6,089 nt of DNA. Source: JBBILG01 sp037445085 (GTDB taxonomy: Bacteria; Pseudomonadota; Gammaproteobacteria; Burkholderiales; Methylophilaceae). Positions 1 through 6,089 of this stretch are shown piece by piece (the first letter of the stretch is position 1; each line of letters opens with the position of its first letter). The notes beneath the pieces were generated by a model. The model ran no database searches. It saw only the letters and a program-made list of their open reading frames with translations, and was not told the origin of the DNA. The stretch is from contig JBBILG010000099.1 of assembly GCA_037445085.1 (NCBI GenBank), forward strand, positions 1 through 6,089, written 5' to 3'. The translations under genes and the position numbers were made by a program.

Positions 1-48
1 CCAAGTAACCGATCATGAGCGTCTTCCTGAATAGCGGATGCGCTGCGC
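1..48 (+). other. Leader of phoR, probably containing the 3' end of the upstream gene
   Basis: This short leader has a stop codon in each plus frame: TAA at 6-8, TGA at 16-18 and TAG at 32-34. An upstream gene, most simply phoB, would therefore end 14 to 40 bases before the phoR start. The residues left in each frame (K; PSNRS; QVTDHERLPE) are too few to recognise the PhoB C-terminus, so the assignment rests only on the usual phoB-phoR gene order. No clear Shine-Dalgarno sequence precedes the ATG at 49, which would fit translational coupling to the upstream gene. No promoter is visible. Confidence 0.3.
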
Positions 49-1368
49 ATGCATGAATTCCGCCGGCACCTGCCGCGGCAGGTCGGCGTCTATGCCCTGC
101 TGGTCTGCCTGCCGCTGTGGCTTGCGTTCGGGGCCGCCTTCGCCTTTGCTGCACTGGCCGTCTACCTGTTCATCCGGCTCTACCGTCACCTGTACTGGCT
201 GCAGGCCCTGCACAACTGGCTGAAGCGGCCGGACATCAACACCCTGCCCACCGGCGCCGGCCTCTGGGAAGAGGTCTTTTCCGGGCTCTACCAGGAAGCA
301 CGCCACCAGCGCCGCAGCCAGACCCAACTCAGCTCGGCGCTGGAGCATTTCCAGTGCGCGGCCAATGCCCTGCCCGACGGCATGGTGCTGCTCAGCGCCG
401 GCGGCCAGATCGAGTGGTGCAACCCCGCCGCCGAACAGCAGCTGGGGCTCGATCTGGAACAGGATGCCGGCAAGCCCATCGGCTACCTGGTGCGCCAATC
501 CGAATTCACCGATTATCTGGCGGACGGGGACCAGAGCGAACCGATCAAGCTCACCGCGCTGCGCACGCCCGGCACCACCCTGCAGATCCAGTTGGTGCCG
601 TTCGGCCATGACCAGAAGCTGCTGCTGTGCCGCGACGTCACGCCAATGGAAAAGCTGGATGTCATGCGCCGCGATTTCATCGCCAACGTCTCGCACGAAC
701 TGCGCACCCCGCTCACCGTGGTGGGCGGCTTTCTGGAAACACTGGCCGACATGGACAGCAGCATGCCGGAGGATACCCGCCGCTATTTCGAGTTGATGCA
801 GGAACAGACCGGCCGCATGCGCCACCTGGTGGAAGACCTGCTCACTCTGTCCCAACTGGAGAGCGGCCAGCAGCCATCCCAGGAAAGCACGCTGGACATC
901 CCTGCCCTGCTGGAACTGGTGATGCGCGAAGGGCAGAGCCTCAGCGCCGGTCATCACCATATCAGTCTGCAGACCGACCCGACACTGCGGCTCAGGGGCG
1001 CACAGGAAGAATTGCACAGCGCGTTCGGCAATCTGGTCAGCAACGCCATCCGCTACACGCCCAAAGGGGGCGACATCACCCTGATTTGGCAGGCCCGCGG
1101 CAGTGACGCGGTGTTCAGCGTGCGCGATACCGGCATCGGCATCGAAGCGCAGCACCTGCCACGCCTCACCGAACGTTTCTACCGCGTCGACCGCAGCCGC
1201 TCGCGCGAGACCGGCGGCACCGGCCTGGGGCTGTCCATCGTCAAACATATCCTGACCCGCCATCAGGCGCGGCTGGAAATCGAGAGTGAGCCGGGGCGCG
1301 GCAGCACCTTCAGCGCAGTCTTCCCCGCGACACGGGTGCTGCGCAAGCAAAACGGCAGTGCCGAATGA
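49..1368 (+). CDS. phoR: Phosphate regulon sensor histidine kinase PhoR
   Basis: A 439-residue inner-membrane sensor kinase, close to E. coli PhoR in length and layout. In the family it phosphorylates the response regulator PhoB when phosphate is low, dephosphorylates it when phosphate is plentiful, and takes its signal from the Pst transporter and PhoU. Seen in the sequence: a hydrophobic stretch at ~12-45, long enough for a membrane hairpin with almost no periplasmic loop; a charged linker; a PAS domain at ~95-200 containing the PhoR-like LPDGMVLL and EWCNPAAEQQ; a dimerisation/phosphoacceptor H-box FIANVSHELRTPLTVV with His216 and the phosphatase-type H-E-x-x-T; an N-box with Asn332; G1 DTGIGI at 360-365; the F-box RLTERFYRVDRSRSR typical of PhoR; and G2 GGTGLGLSIVKH at 389-400. 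All catalytic boxes are intact. ATG 49 is the only sensible start because an in-frame TGA lies at 28-30. The next gene is convergent, so no phoU or pst gene follows directly. Confidence 0.96.
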   Translation: MHEFRRHLPRQVGVYALLVCLPLWLAFGAAFAFAALAVYLFIRLYRHLYWLQALHNWLKRPDINTLPTGAGLWEEVFSGLYQEARHQRRSQTQLSSALEHFQCAANALPDGMVLLSAGGQIEWCNPAAEQQLGLDLEQDAGKPIGYLVRQSEFTDYLADGDQSEPIKLTALRTPGTTLQIQLVPFGHDQKLLLCRDVTPMEKLDVMRRDFIANVSHELRTPLTVVGGFLETLADMDSSMPEDTRRYFELMQEQTGRMRHLVEDLLTLSQLESGQQPSQESTLDIPALLELVMREGQSLSAGHHHISLQTDPTLRLRGAQEELHSAFGNLVSNAIRYTPKGGDITLIWQARGSDAVFSVRDTGIGIEAQHLPRLTERFYRVDRSRSRETGGTGLGLSIVKHILTRHQARLEIESEPGRGSTFSAVFPATRVLRKQNGSAE

Positions 1369-1537
1369 ACCTGAAAACAGCGGTTCAACCGCCCAAGCGC
1401 AAGGAACGCAAAGGAATGCGCCGGGTGAGCCGCGGCGGGCCGATCACCTTCCCGTGACGAGGCTCGGCCGGGCAGGCCTTATATCTTGCCAACCTCGCAC
1501 CCTTTGCGGTTCATAACGGGACTTTTGGGAAAACGTC
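1369..1537. other. Convergent intergenic gap between phoR and the FAD/Fe-S oxidoreductase gene
   Basis: This 169-base spacer separates two genes whose 3' ends face each other. I see no gene in it. It holds several modest inverted repeats: TGAACC at 1366-1371 pairing with GGTTCA at 1382-1387, which competes with the hairpin at 1380-1392; and GCCGA at 1439-1443 with TCGGC at 1464-1468 around an inner TCAC/GTGA pair (1444-1447, 1454-1457). A near-tandem 10-base repeat, aaggaacgca then aaggaatgcg, sits at 1401-1420. None of the plus-strand hairpins is followed by a T-run, so no intrinsic terminator for phoR can be called; Rho-dependent ending or read-through into the convergent gene is possible. 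Confidence 0.5.
1374..1392 (-). terminator. Possible weak intrinsic terminator for the FAD/Fe-S oxidoreductase gene
   Basis: Read on the minus strand, the perfect inverted repeat GCGGTTGAACCGC (5-bp stem, 3-base loop) is followed at once by TGTTTTC. This is the shape of a rho-independent terminator, but the stem is short and the T-run is interrupted. It lies about 145 bases past the stop codon of the oxidoreductase gene. Confidence 0.3.
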
Positions 1538-4500
1538 TTACAGCAGCACCTTTTCGATGCCGCCCTGGTTGGCCTTGGTGACGTAGTCTTCCATCCAGCG
1601 GGGGCCGAGCAGGTGTTTGGCCAATTCCACCACGATGTAGTCGGCTTCGACGCCAGTATCTTCCTCATAGCGCATCAGCCCCTGCAGGCAGGCCGGGCAG
1701 GAGGTGAGGATTTTCACCGGCTGTTCCGGCGCGCCGGGCGTGACGCCGAGCCTGGCCATGCCGCGCTCGATTTCCTCCTGCTTGCGCATCTTCACCTGGG
1801 TGGCGATGTCCGGCCGCGCCACCGCGAAACTGCCGGCCTCGCCACAGCAACGGTCGTTGAGCGGGACACTGGTGCCCATCAGCGATTGGGTCACCTGTGC
1901 CGAGGCATAAGTCTTCATCGGCGTGTGGCATGGCTCGTGATACATGTAACGCACGCCGCTCACGCCTTCCACGTGGACGCCCTTTTCCATCAGGTATTCG
2001 TGGATGTCGAGCAGGCGGCAGCCGGGAAAGATCTTGTCGAATTCGTATTCGAGCAGCTGGTCCATACAGGTACCGCAGGAGACGATGACCGTCCTGATGT
2101 CGAGGTAGTTGAGCGTGTTGGCCACACGGTGGAACAGCACGCGGTTCGCCGTGGTGATCTGCTGGCCCTTGTCGTGGTTGCCGCTCGATGTCTGCGGATA
2201 ACCGCAGCACAGATAGCCGGGGGGCAGCACGGTGACCGCGCCGATTTCGAACAGCATGGCCTGGGTGGCCAAGCCCACCTGCGAGAACAGCCGCTCGGAA
2301 CCGCAGCCCGGAAAGTAGAACACGGCTTCGGCATCTTCCCCCGCTTTCTGCGGGTTGCGGATCACCGGGACGACGGCGGAGTCTTCAAGACCGAGCAGGG
2401 CGCGCGAGGTCTTGGTCGGCAGGCTCTTGGGCATGGGCCGGTTGAGGAAGTGGATCACCTGCGCCTTCACCGGCGGCTTGCCCAGCGTGGCCGGCGGATG
2501 GCGCTTGTGGCCGGCGAGCAGGCCCAGCCTGTCGGCCACCGTGTGGGCGAGCCGCTGCGCCTTGTAGCCGACCTGTAGCATGCCGGTGCGCAGCAGCTTG
2601 ATGGTGGCCGGATCGGTGGCGTTGAGGAAGGCCATGGACAGGGCGGTGCCCGGGCTGAACTGTTTCTTGCCCTGCTTGCGCAGGAAGTTGCGCATGGCGA
2701 TGGAAACGTCGCCGAAATCGATGTCCACCGGGCACGGGTTGAGGCAGCGGTGGCAGATCGTGCAGTGGTCCGCAACGTCATTGAACTCGTCGAAATGCTT
2801 GAGCGAGATACCGCGCCGGGTCTGTTCCTCGTACAGAAAGGCCTCGATCAGCAGGCTGGTGGCGAGGATCTTGTTGCGCGGGGAATACAGCAGGTTGGCA
2901 CGCGGCACGTGGGTGGTGCATACTGGCTTGCACTTGCCGCAGCGCAGGCAGTCCTTGATGGAATCGGCGATCTCGCCAATCTCCGACTGCTCCATGATCA
3001 GCGATTCCAGCCCGAGCAGGCCGAAGCTGGGCGTGTAGGCGCGCCGGAGGTCGGCGCCCGGCAGCAGCTTGCCCTTGTTGAAGCGGCCTTCCGGATCGAC
3101 CTTGCGCTTGTATTCGGCGAATGCCGTGATCGCCTGCTCGTCGAGGAATTCCAGCTTGGTGATGCCGATGCCGTGCTCGCCGGAGATCACCCCGCCGAGA
3201 TCGGTGGCGAGCCGCATGATGCGCGCCACGGCGGCGGTGGCTTCCTGCAGCATGCCGTAGTCGTCGGAGTTGACCGGGATGTTGGTGTGCACGTTGCCGT
3301 CGCCGGCATGCATGTGCAGCGCCACGAACACGCGGCCCTTCAGCACCTTCCGGTGGATATCGTCCAGCCTCTCCAGCACCTTCTGGTATTCGCGCCCGGT
3401 GAAGATCTGGTGCAGCGGACGGCGCATCTCGCGCTTCCAGGAGATGCGCAGGTGGTGCTCCTGCACGGCGCGGAACACCGGGGTGAGTTCGCCCAGCCCC
3501 ACTTTCGCCATCAGTTCCTGCGCCAGGTTGCCCAGGGTAAACAGCGGCGAATCCAGGCCGGACAGCACACGGCGCCAGTGCGTGCGCGTGCCATCGATCA
3601 GCGCCAGCGCCTGCTCGCGGCGGGTCGCCACCATGGCGAGGTCGGGCTGGGTATCCTCGTCCCCCACCAGCGGCAGTTCGCCGCGCAGGAATTCCTCCAG
3701 CGCGTCCAGCAGCCGGAGCTTGTTGCCGATGGAAAGCTCGATGTTGATACGTTCGATGCCGTCCGAATAGTCCGCCAGGCGCGGCAGCGGGATCACCACG
3801 TCCTCGTTGATCTTGAAGGCGTTGGTGTGCGCGGCGATGGCGGCGGTGCGGGCGCGGTCCAGCCAGAACTTCTTGCGCGCCTCGGCGGAGACGGCAATGA
3901 AACCCTCGCCGCCGCGCGCATTGGCCAGCCGCACGATGTGCGAGGCGGCTTCGCCCACGGCACTCTCGTCGTCGCTGGCGAGGTCGGCGATCAGCACCAT
4001 TTTGGGCCGCTGCGGGCGGTTGGCCTTGGTGGCATAGCCCACGGCCTTGAGGTAGCGCTCGTCCAGGTGCTCCAGGCCGGCGAGGATGGCGGCCGGATGG
4101 GCGTCCAGATAGCCCTTGATTTCGACGATGGCCGGCACTGCCAGCGCCACCGAACCGAAGAATTCCAGGCACACCGTGCGCACGTGCGCCGGCATGCGGT
4201 GCAGGATGAAAGTGGCCGAGGTGATGAGACCGTCGCAGCCCTCCTTCTGCACGCCGGGCAGGCCGGCGAGGAACTTGTCGGTGACGTCCTTGCCCAGCCC
4301 GGCCTTGCGGAAATGGCTGCCGGGAATCTCCAGGATTTCCTCGCCCTTGCGCGTCCCGCCGTCTTCCGCATAGCGGGTGATGCGGAAGCATGCCGTCGCC
4401 GCGTCGTGAATCTTGCCCAGGTTGTGATCGAGCCGCTCCACTTCCAGCCAGTCGGCATCCGGTGTCACCATGCGCCAGGAAGCGAGGTTGTCCAGCGCCG

Positions 4501-5368
4501 TGCCCCACAGCACCGCCTTCTTGCCGCCGGCGTTCATGGCCACGTTGCCACCGATGCAGGAGGCATCCGCCGAAGTGGGATCGACGGCAAATTCCAGCCC
4601 CGCCTCGTTGGCGGCTTCCATCACCCGCCGCGTCACCACGCCGGCGCCGCAGCGTATGGTTGACACCGGCTGCGCCACACCCGGCAGGGCGACTTTCTGC
4701 ACCGGCCCGAGCGTATCCAGCTTTTCCGTGTTGATCACCGCGGACAACCTGGTCAGCGGCACCGCGCCGCCGGTATAGCCGGTACCGCCGCCGCGCGGGA
4801 TGATGGTGAGCCCCAGCTCGATACAGGCCTTGACGATGGGGGCGACCTCCTCCTCGGTATCCGGGTTGACCACCACGAAGGGATATTCGACACGCCAGTC
4901 GGTGGCATCGGTGACGTGCGAGACGCGCGCCAGACCATCGAACGCGACGTTGTCCTTGCGGGTGATGCGGGCCAGCCGCGCCAGCACCTTCCTGCGCAGT
5001 GCCGCGGTCTGGCGGAATTCCTCCTCGAAGGCCGCCACCGCAGCCCGTGCCGCCTCCAGCAGCCGGAGCACCCTGGCGTTGCCCTGGCTGCGCTCGTCGA
5101 TCGCGCGAAGGCGATGGTGCAGCGCCCCGACGAGCGCCTCGCGACGCTTGCGGTTGGCCAGCAGGTCGTCCTGCAGATAGGGGTTGCGGGTGATCACCCA
5201 CATGTCGCCCAGCACTTCGAACAGCATGCGCGCGGAACGGCCGGTCCTGCGTTCGGCCCGCAATTCGTCCAGCAGGCGCCAAGACTCATCGCCGAGGAAC
5301 CGGATGACGATTTCGCGATCGGAAAACGAAGTGTAGTTATACGGGATTTCGCGCAGGCGGCTGGTCAT
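1538..5368 (-). CDS. DUF3683-containing FAD-linked dehydrogenase / Fe-S oxidoreductase fusion, 1276 aa
   Basis: A multidomain flavin/iron-sulfur dehydrogenase. By family it oxidises a D-2-hydroxyacid (D-lactate, glycolate or D-2-hydroxyglutarate are candidates) and passes electrons from FAD through Fe-S clusters to a quinone or other carrier; the substrate cannot be read from sequence. Order seen: a DUF3683-type N-terminus with REIPYNYTSFSDREIVIR and RRTGRSARM (~1-120); a PCMH-type FAD-binding domain (~163-385) with PRGGGTGYTGGAVP at 191-204 and IGGNVAMNAGG at 272-282; an FAD-oxidase C-terminal domain (~385-775) with HMHAGDGNVHTN at 685-696 and ISGEHGIG at 728-735; two 4Fe-4S motifs, Cys807/810/813/817 and Cys869/872/875/879; then two CCG domains with Cys1022, CCG at 1054-1056 and C1098/C1101, and Cys1147, CCG at 1174-1176 and C1224/C1227. 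All expected cysteines are present, so the enzyme looks functional. The reading frame extends upstream to an ATG at 5431, but the -10 element lies inside that extension and the conserved N-terminus begins at 5368, so 5368 is preferred. No obvious Shine-Dalgarno sequence precedes either ATG. E. coli YdiJ is a shorter relative lacking the DUF3683 part. Confidence 0.93.
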   Translation of the reverse strand: MTSRLREIPYNYTSFSDREIVIRFLGDESWRLLDELRAERRTGRSARMLFEVLGDMWVITRNPYLQDDLLANRKRREALVGALHHRLRAIDERSQGNARVLRLLEAARAAVAAFEEEFRQTAALRRKVLARLARITRKDNVAFDGLARVSHVTDATDWRVEYPFVVVNPDTEEEVAPIVKACIELGLTIIPRGGGTGYTGGAVPLTRLSAVINTEKLDTLGPVQKVALPGVAQPVSTIRCGAGVVTRRVMEAANEAGLEFAVDPTSADASCIGGNVAMNAGGKKAVLWGTALDNLASWRMVTPDADWLEVERLDHNLGKIHDAATACFRITRYAEDGGTRKGEEILEIPGSHFRKAGLGKDVTDKFLAGLPGVQKEGCDGLITSATFILHRMPAHVRTVCLEFFGSVALAVPAIVEIKGYLDAHPAAILAGLEHLDERYLKAVGYATKANRPQRPKMVLIADLASDDESAVGEAASHIVRLANARGGEGFIAVSAEARKKFWLDRARTAAIAAHTNAFKINEDVVIPLPRLADYSDGIERINIELSIGNKLRLLDALEEFLRGELPLVGDEDTQPDLAMVATRREQALALIDGTRTHWRRVLSGLDSPLFTLGNLAQELMAKVGLGELTPVFRAVQEHHLRISWKREMRRPLHQIFTGREYQKVLERLDDIHRKVLKGRVFVALHMHAGDGNVHTNIPVNSDDYGMLQEATAAVARIMRLATDLGGVISGEHGIGITKLEFLDEQAITAFAEYKRKVDPEGRFNKGKLLPGADLRRAYTPSFGLLGLESLIMEQSEIGEIADSIKDCLRCGKCKPVCTTHVPRANLLYSPRNKILATSLLIEAFLYEEQTRRGISLKHFDEFNDVADHCTICHRCLNPCPVDIDFGDVSIAMRNFLRKQGKKQFSPGTALSMAFLNATDPATIKLLRTGMLQVGYKAQRLAHTVADRLGLLAGHKRHPPATLGKPPVKAQVIHFLNRPMPKSLPTKTSRALLGLEDSAVVPVIRNPQKAGEDAEAVFYFPGCGSERLFSQVGLATQAMLFEIGAVTVLPPGYLCCGYPQTSSGNHDKGQQITTANRVLFHRVANTLNYLDIRTVIVSCGTCMDQLLEYEFDKIFPGCRLLDIHEYLMEKGVHVEGVSGVRYMYHEPCHTPMKTYASAQVTQSLMGTSVPLNDRCCGEAGSFAVARPDIATQVKMRKQEEIERGMARLGVTPGAPEQPVKILTSCPACLQGLMRYEEDTGVEADYIVVELAKHLLGPRWMEDYVTKANQGGIEKVLL

Positions 5369-5398
5369 GTCTGGTCGGGCAAGGGCTGAAACGTTACC

Positions 5399-5426
5399 AT
5401 TGTAGCACACCGAAAAAATCAAATAA
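5399..5426 (-). promoter_or_regulatory. Extended -10 promoter of the FAD/Fe-S oxidoreductase gene
   Basis: On the minus strand the sequence reads TGCTACAAT (5407 down to 5399): a -10 hexamer with five of six consensus bases plus the TG of an extended -10. The -35 is poor; the best candidate is TTATTT at 5421-5426 with 16-base spacing, as often tolerated with an extended -10. The A/T-rich run at 5413-5426 could act as an UP-like element. Transcription would start near 5392, giving a leader of about 24 bases before ATG 5368. The upstream ATG 5431 would then not be transcribed from this promoter. Confidence 0.6.
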
Positions 5427-5441
5427 CCCATTGAGATTTTT
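5414..5441. repeat. A/T inverted repeat upstream of the oxidoreductase promoter
   Basis: AAAAATC at 5414-5420 is the reverse complement of GATTTTT at 5435-5441, separated by 14 bases. It overlaps the candidate -35 and the A/T-rich zone. It could be a binding site for a regulator, a weak bidirectional terminator between the decayed region and the oxidoreductase gene, or chance in an A/T-rich island of an otherwise GC-rich window. Confidence 0.35.
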
Positions 5442-5522
5442 ATGGTTTATTGCGAAACAGGGAGGTCGACGCGGCATCCGGTCGCCCGCGCACTGCCCGA
5501 CGGCGCCTTTCCGGCAACCGGA
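5442..5522. other. Unassigned stretch between IS remnant and promoter
   Basis: About 80 bases with no recognisable product. The transposase frame stays open through here on the minus strand, but after the ADKGCDSE motif the residues no longer resemble the usual continuation in IS5-family transposases in any of the three minus frames. The stretch is probably scrambled IS sequence or foreign joint DNA. I found no match to the downstream part of a SbtA gene and no clear terminal inverted repeat. Confidence 0.4.
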
Positions 5523-5854
5523 TTCGCTGTCGCACCCCTTGTCGGCGGTGGCCGCTCCGGTCGGAATGGCCGACACCAGTGCGGCACCTTGCGTTACGTC
5601 GGCCTCTTGTCCGCCCGTCAGGATCAGACGCAAAGAGTTGCCCATGGCGTTGGCACAGGCGTGAATTCCGGTCGTCAGTCCGCCCCGCCAGCGGCCGATC
5701 GCTTGATCGCCACCGTTTTCTTTGGAGCGCCGGCCGAGTGCCAATTGCCACACGCGACCGGCAAGTCCCGCCAAGCATCGCCAACACGCTCCGCGTACCG
5801 CACCGCCTCGACAACTGCCGGCTCTCCGCCGCTCGCCCGCCTTTGTCCGGCGGC
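5523..5854 (-). mobile_element. Decayed IS5-family insertion sequence (transposase remnant)
   Basis: Two minus-strand frames carry pieces of one IS5-family DDE transposase, probably the two-ORF, frameshifting type of the IS427 group. The upstream frame (5854 down to a TGA at 5675-5677) contains VVEAVRYAERVGDAWRDLP and GNWHS; WRDLP is at 5759-5773. The downstream frame (5741 to 5523) contains NGGDQAIGRWRGGLTTGIHA, then GNSLRLILTGGQEADVTQ and ADKGCDSE, which in the family follow the OrfA/OrfB junction. Between GNWHS and the NGGDQ block roughly 50 residues usual for the family are missing, including the first catalytic Asp region (DSTxVRAHQH). The third catalytic residue (Glu in a NLVERFF-like motif) and both element ends are also absent. 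The element cannot encode a working transposase. Outer boundaries are approximate; the upper one is set where the transporter fragment stops. Confidence 0.85.
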
Positions 5855-5968
5855 CTAGAGCGACAGAAACTTGGAAATGGCCGACGAAATCACCAAGCTG
5901 GATTTCACAGAGCCGGCGAGAACACCGGAGACGAAGAAGAGGATGGCTGGATCGAGCAGGCTTTGCAT
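5855..5968 (-). pseudogene. Truncated 5' end of a SbtA-type sodium-dependent bicarbonate transporter gene
   Basis: A 37-codon frame starts with MQSLLDPAILFFVSGVLAG and ends with AISKFLSL before a TAG. It resembles the beginning of the SbtA/DUF897 bicarbonate-transport permease family, where the N-terminus has LLDPAILFF, a first membrane helix, and a later FLSLYLL leading into the second helix. The family is normally over 300 residues, so nearly all of the gene is missing. The start is well supported: AAGGA lies 7 bases before the ATG at 5968. Some residues look drifted from what I expect (Ser in the first helix, GSVKSS), consistent with loss of selection. The stop falls exactly where the IS remnant begins. 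Alternative: a genuine 37-residue single-helix membrane peptide, which I think less likely. The match is from memory of the family, not a search. Confidence 0.68.
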
Positions 5969-6089
5969 GGCGTTTTCCTTGTCGTGTTTGCTTCGCCGGG
6001 AGCGTCCGGCGAGCTCCGGAGGACGATCCTACTGAGCCGGCCGTATGAAGTTTGAACTTCTGGTGGCCGACGGAGCCGGAGCGTCATGG
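5969..6089. other. Upstream region of the transporter fragment; no assignable gene
   Basis: These bases are the former leader of the transporter gene plus unknown sequence. A perfect 6-bp hairpin, CGCCGG at 5994-5999 with CCGGCG at 6006-6011, has no T-run on either side. On the minus strand a frame open from the window edge stops with TAG at 6029-6031; its residues (DAPAPSATRSSNFIRPAQ) could be the tail of an upstream gene but match nothing I recognise. On the plus strand an ATG at 6045 opens a frame to the window edge (MKFELLVADGAGASW) without a well-spaced ribosome binding site; GGAGG at 6018-6022 is too far away. Neither is called as a gene. Confidence 0.35.

Noticed and set aside
13..1350. 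445-codon open frame on the minus strand opposite phoR
   Set aside because: It lies entirely antisense to a complete phoR with every kinase motif. The Ala/Gln/Gly/Val-rich translation has no recognisable domain and is what GC-rich codon bias produces on the opposite strand.
1380..1392. Intrinsic terminator for phoR on the plus strand
   Set aside because: The hairpin is followed by CCAAGCGC with no T-run in that direction; only the minus-strand reading has a terminator-like tail.
1401..1420. Tandem 10-base repeat as a regulator site or CRISPR-like repeat
   Set aside because: There are only two imperfect copies with no spacer, placed after a stop codon and not in a promoter.
2750..4663. 637-codon open frame on the plus strand
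   Set aside because: It is antisense to the FAD and Fe-S parts of the oxidoreductase. Its His/Gln/Val/Ala-rich composition shows no domain, and the minus-strand gene has intact motifs throughout.
2778..5282. 834-codon open frame on the minus strand in another frame
   Set aside because: It overlaps the oxidoreductase frame on the same strand, and its Arg/Ala/Gly-rich composition with no motifs marks it as a shadow of biased codon use.
5394..5774. 126-codon minus-strand frame as a functional gene
   Set aside because: It contains the second part of an IS5-family transposase but lacks the catalytic N-terminal and C-terminal residues. Its ATG lies in out-of-frame OrfA sequence, so it is a relic and not a gene.
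5994..6011. Hairpin CGCCGG/CCGGCG as a terminator
   Set aside because: There is no T-run on either side, and short GC palindromes are expected by chance in DNA this GC-rich.
5450..6055. Long plus-strand frames across the IS and transporter remnants
   Set aside because: They run antisense to recognisable transposase and transporter residues and have Arg/Pro/Ser-rich shadow-like translations.
5905..6087. 60-codon minus-strand frame over the transporter fragment start
   Set aside because: It has no ribosome binding site or similarity, and it overlaps the better supported transporter fragment, which has AAGGA at the right spacing.

Overview
The window looks like the chromosome of a GC-rich proteobacterium. 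A betaproteobacterium is most likely: the large oxidoreductase has the DUF3683-led architecture I associate with that class, and PhoR follows the E. coli-type layout. This is family recognition only; no search was run. The remnant of a SbtA-type bicarbonate transporter gene hints at a lineage with autotrophic relatives, but that is weak.

Layout. Positions 49-1368 (+) hold a complete phoR, the sensor kinase/phosphatase of the phosphate-starvation two-component system. The first ~35 bases probably hold the end of the preceding gene, most simply phoB, but this cannot be proved. A 169-base gap with weak hairpins separates phoR from a convergent gene. That gene, at 1538-5368 (-), encodes a single 1276-residue protein that joins a DUF3683 domain, a D-lactate/2-hydroxyacid dehydrogenase-type FAD module, a two-cluster ferredoxin-like module and two cysteine-rich CCG domains. 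It has its own extended -10 promoter just upstream, which also settles its start codon.

Positions ~5405-6089 are decayed DNA. On the minus strand, reading towards the oxidoreductase, there are in order: 121 bases with no assigned gene (5969-6089); the first 37 codons of a SbtA-like sodium/bicarbonate symporter with a good ribosome binding site; a TAG stop exactly where an IS5-family transposase remnant begins; that remnant, frameshifted and lacking about 50 internal codons as well as both ends; and then the oxidoreductase promoter.

The two intact genes have separate jobs (phosphate sensing, and membrane-linked or soluble oxidation of a hydroxyacid) and are not an operon. I do not see an undescribed multi-gene system here. 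The points most worth a second look are the transporter/IS scar and the unresolved substrate of the giant FAD/Fe-S fusion enzyme.
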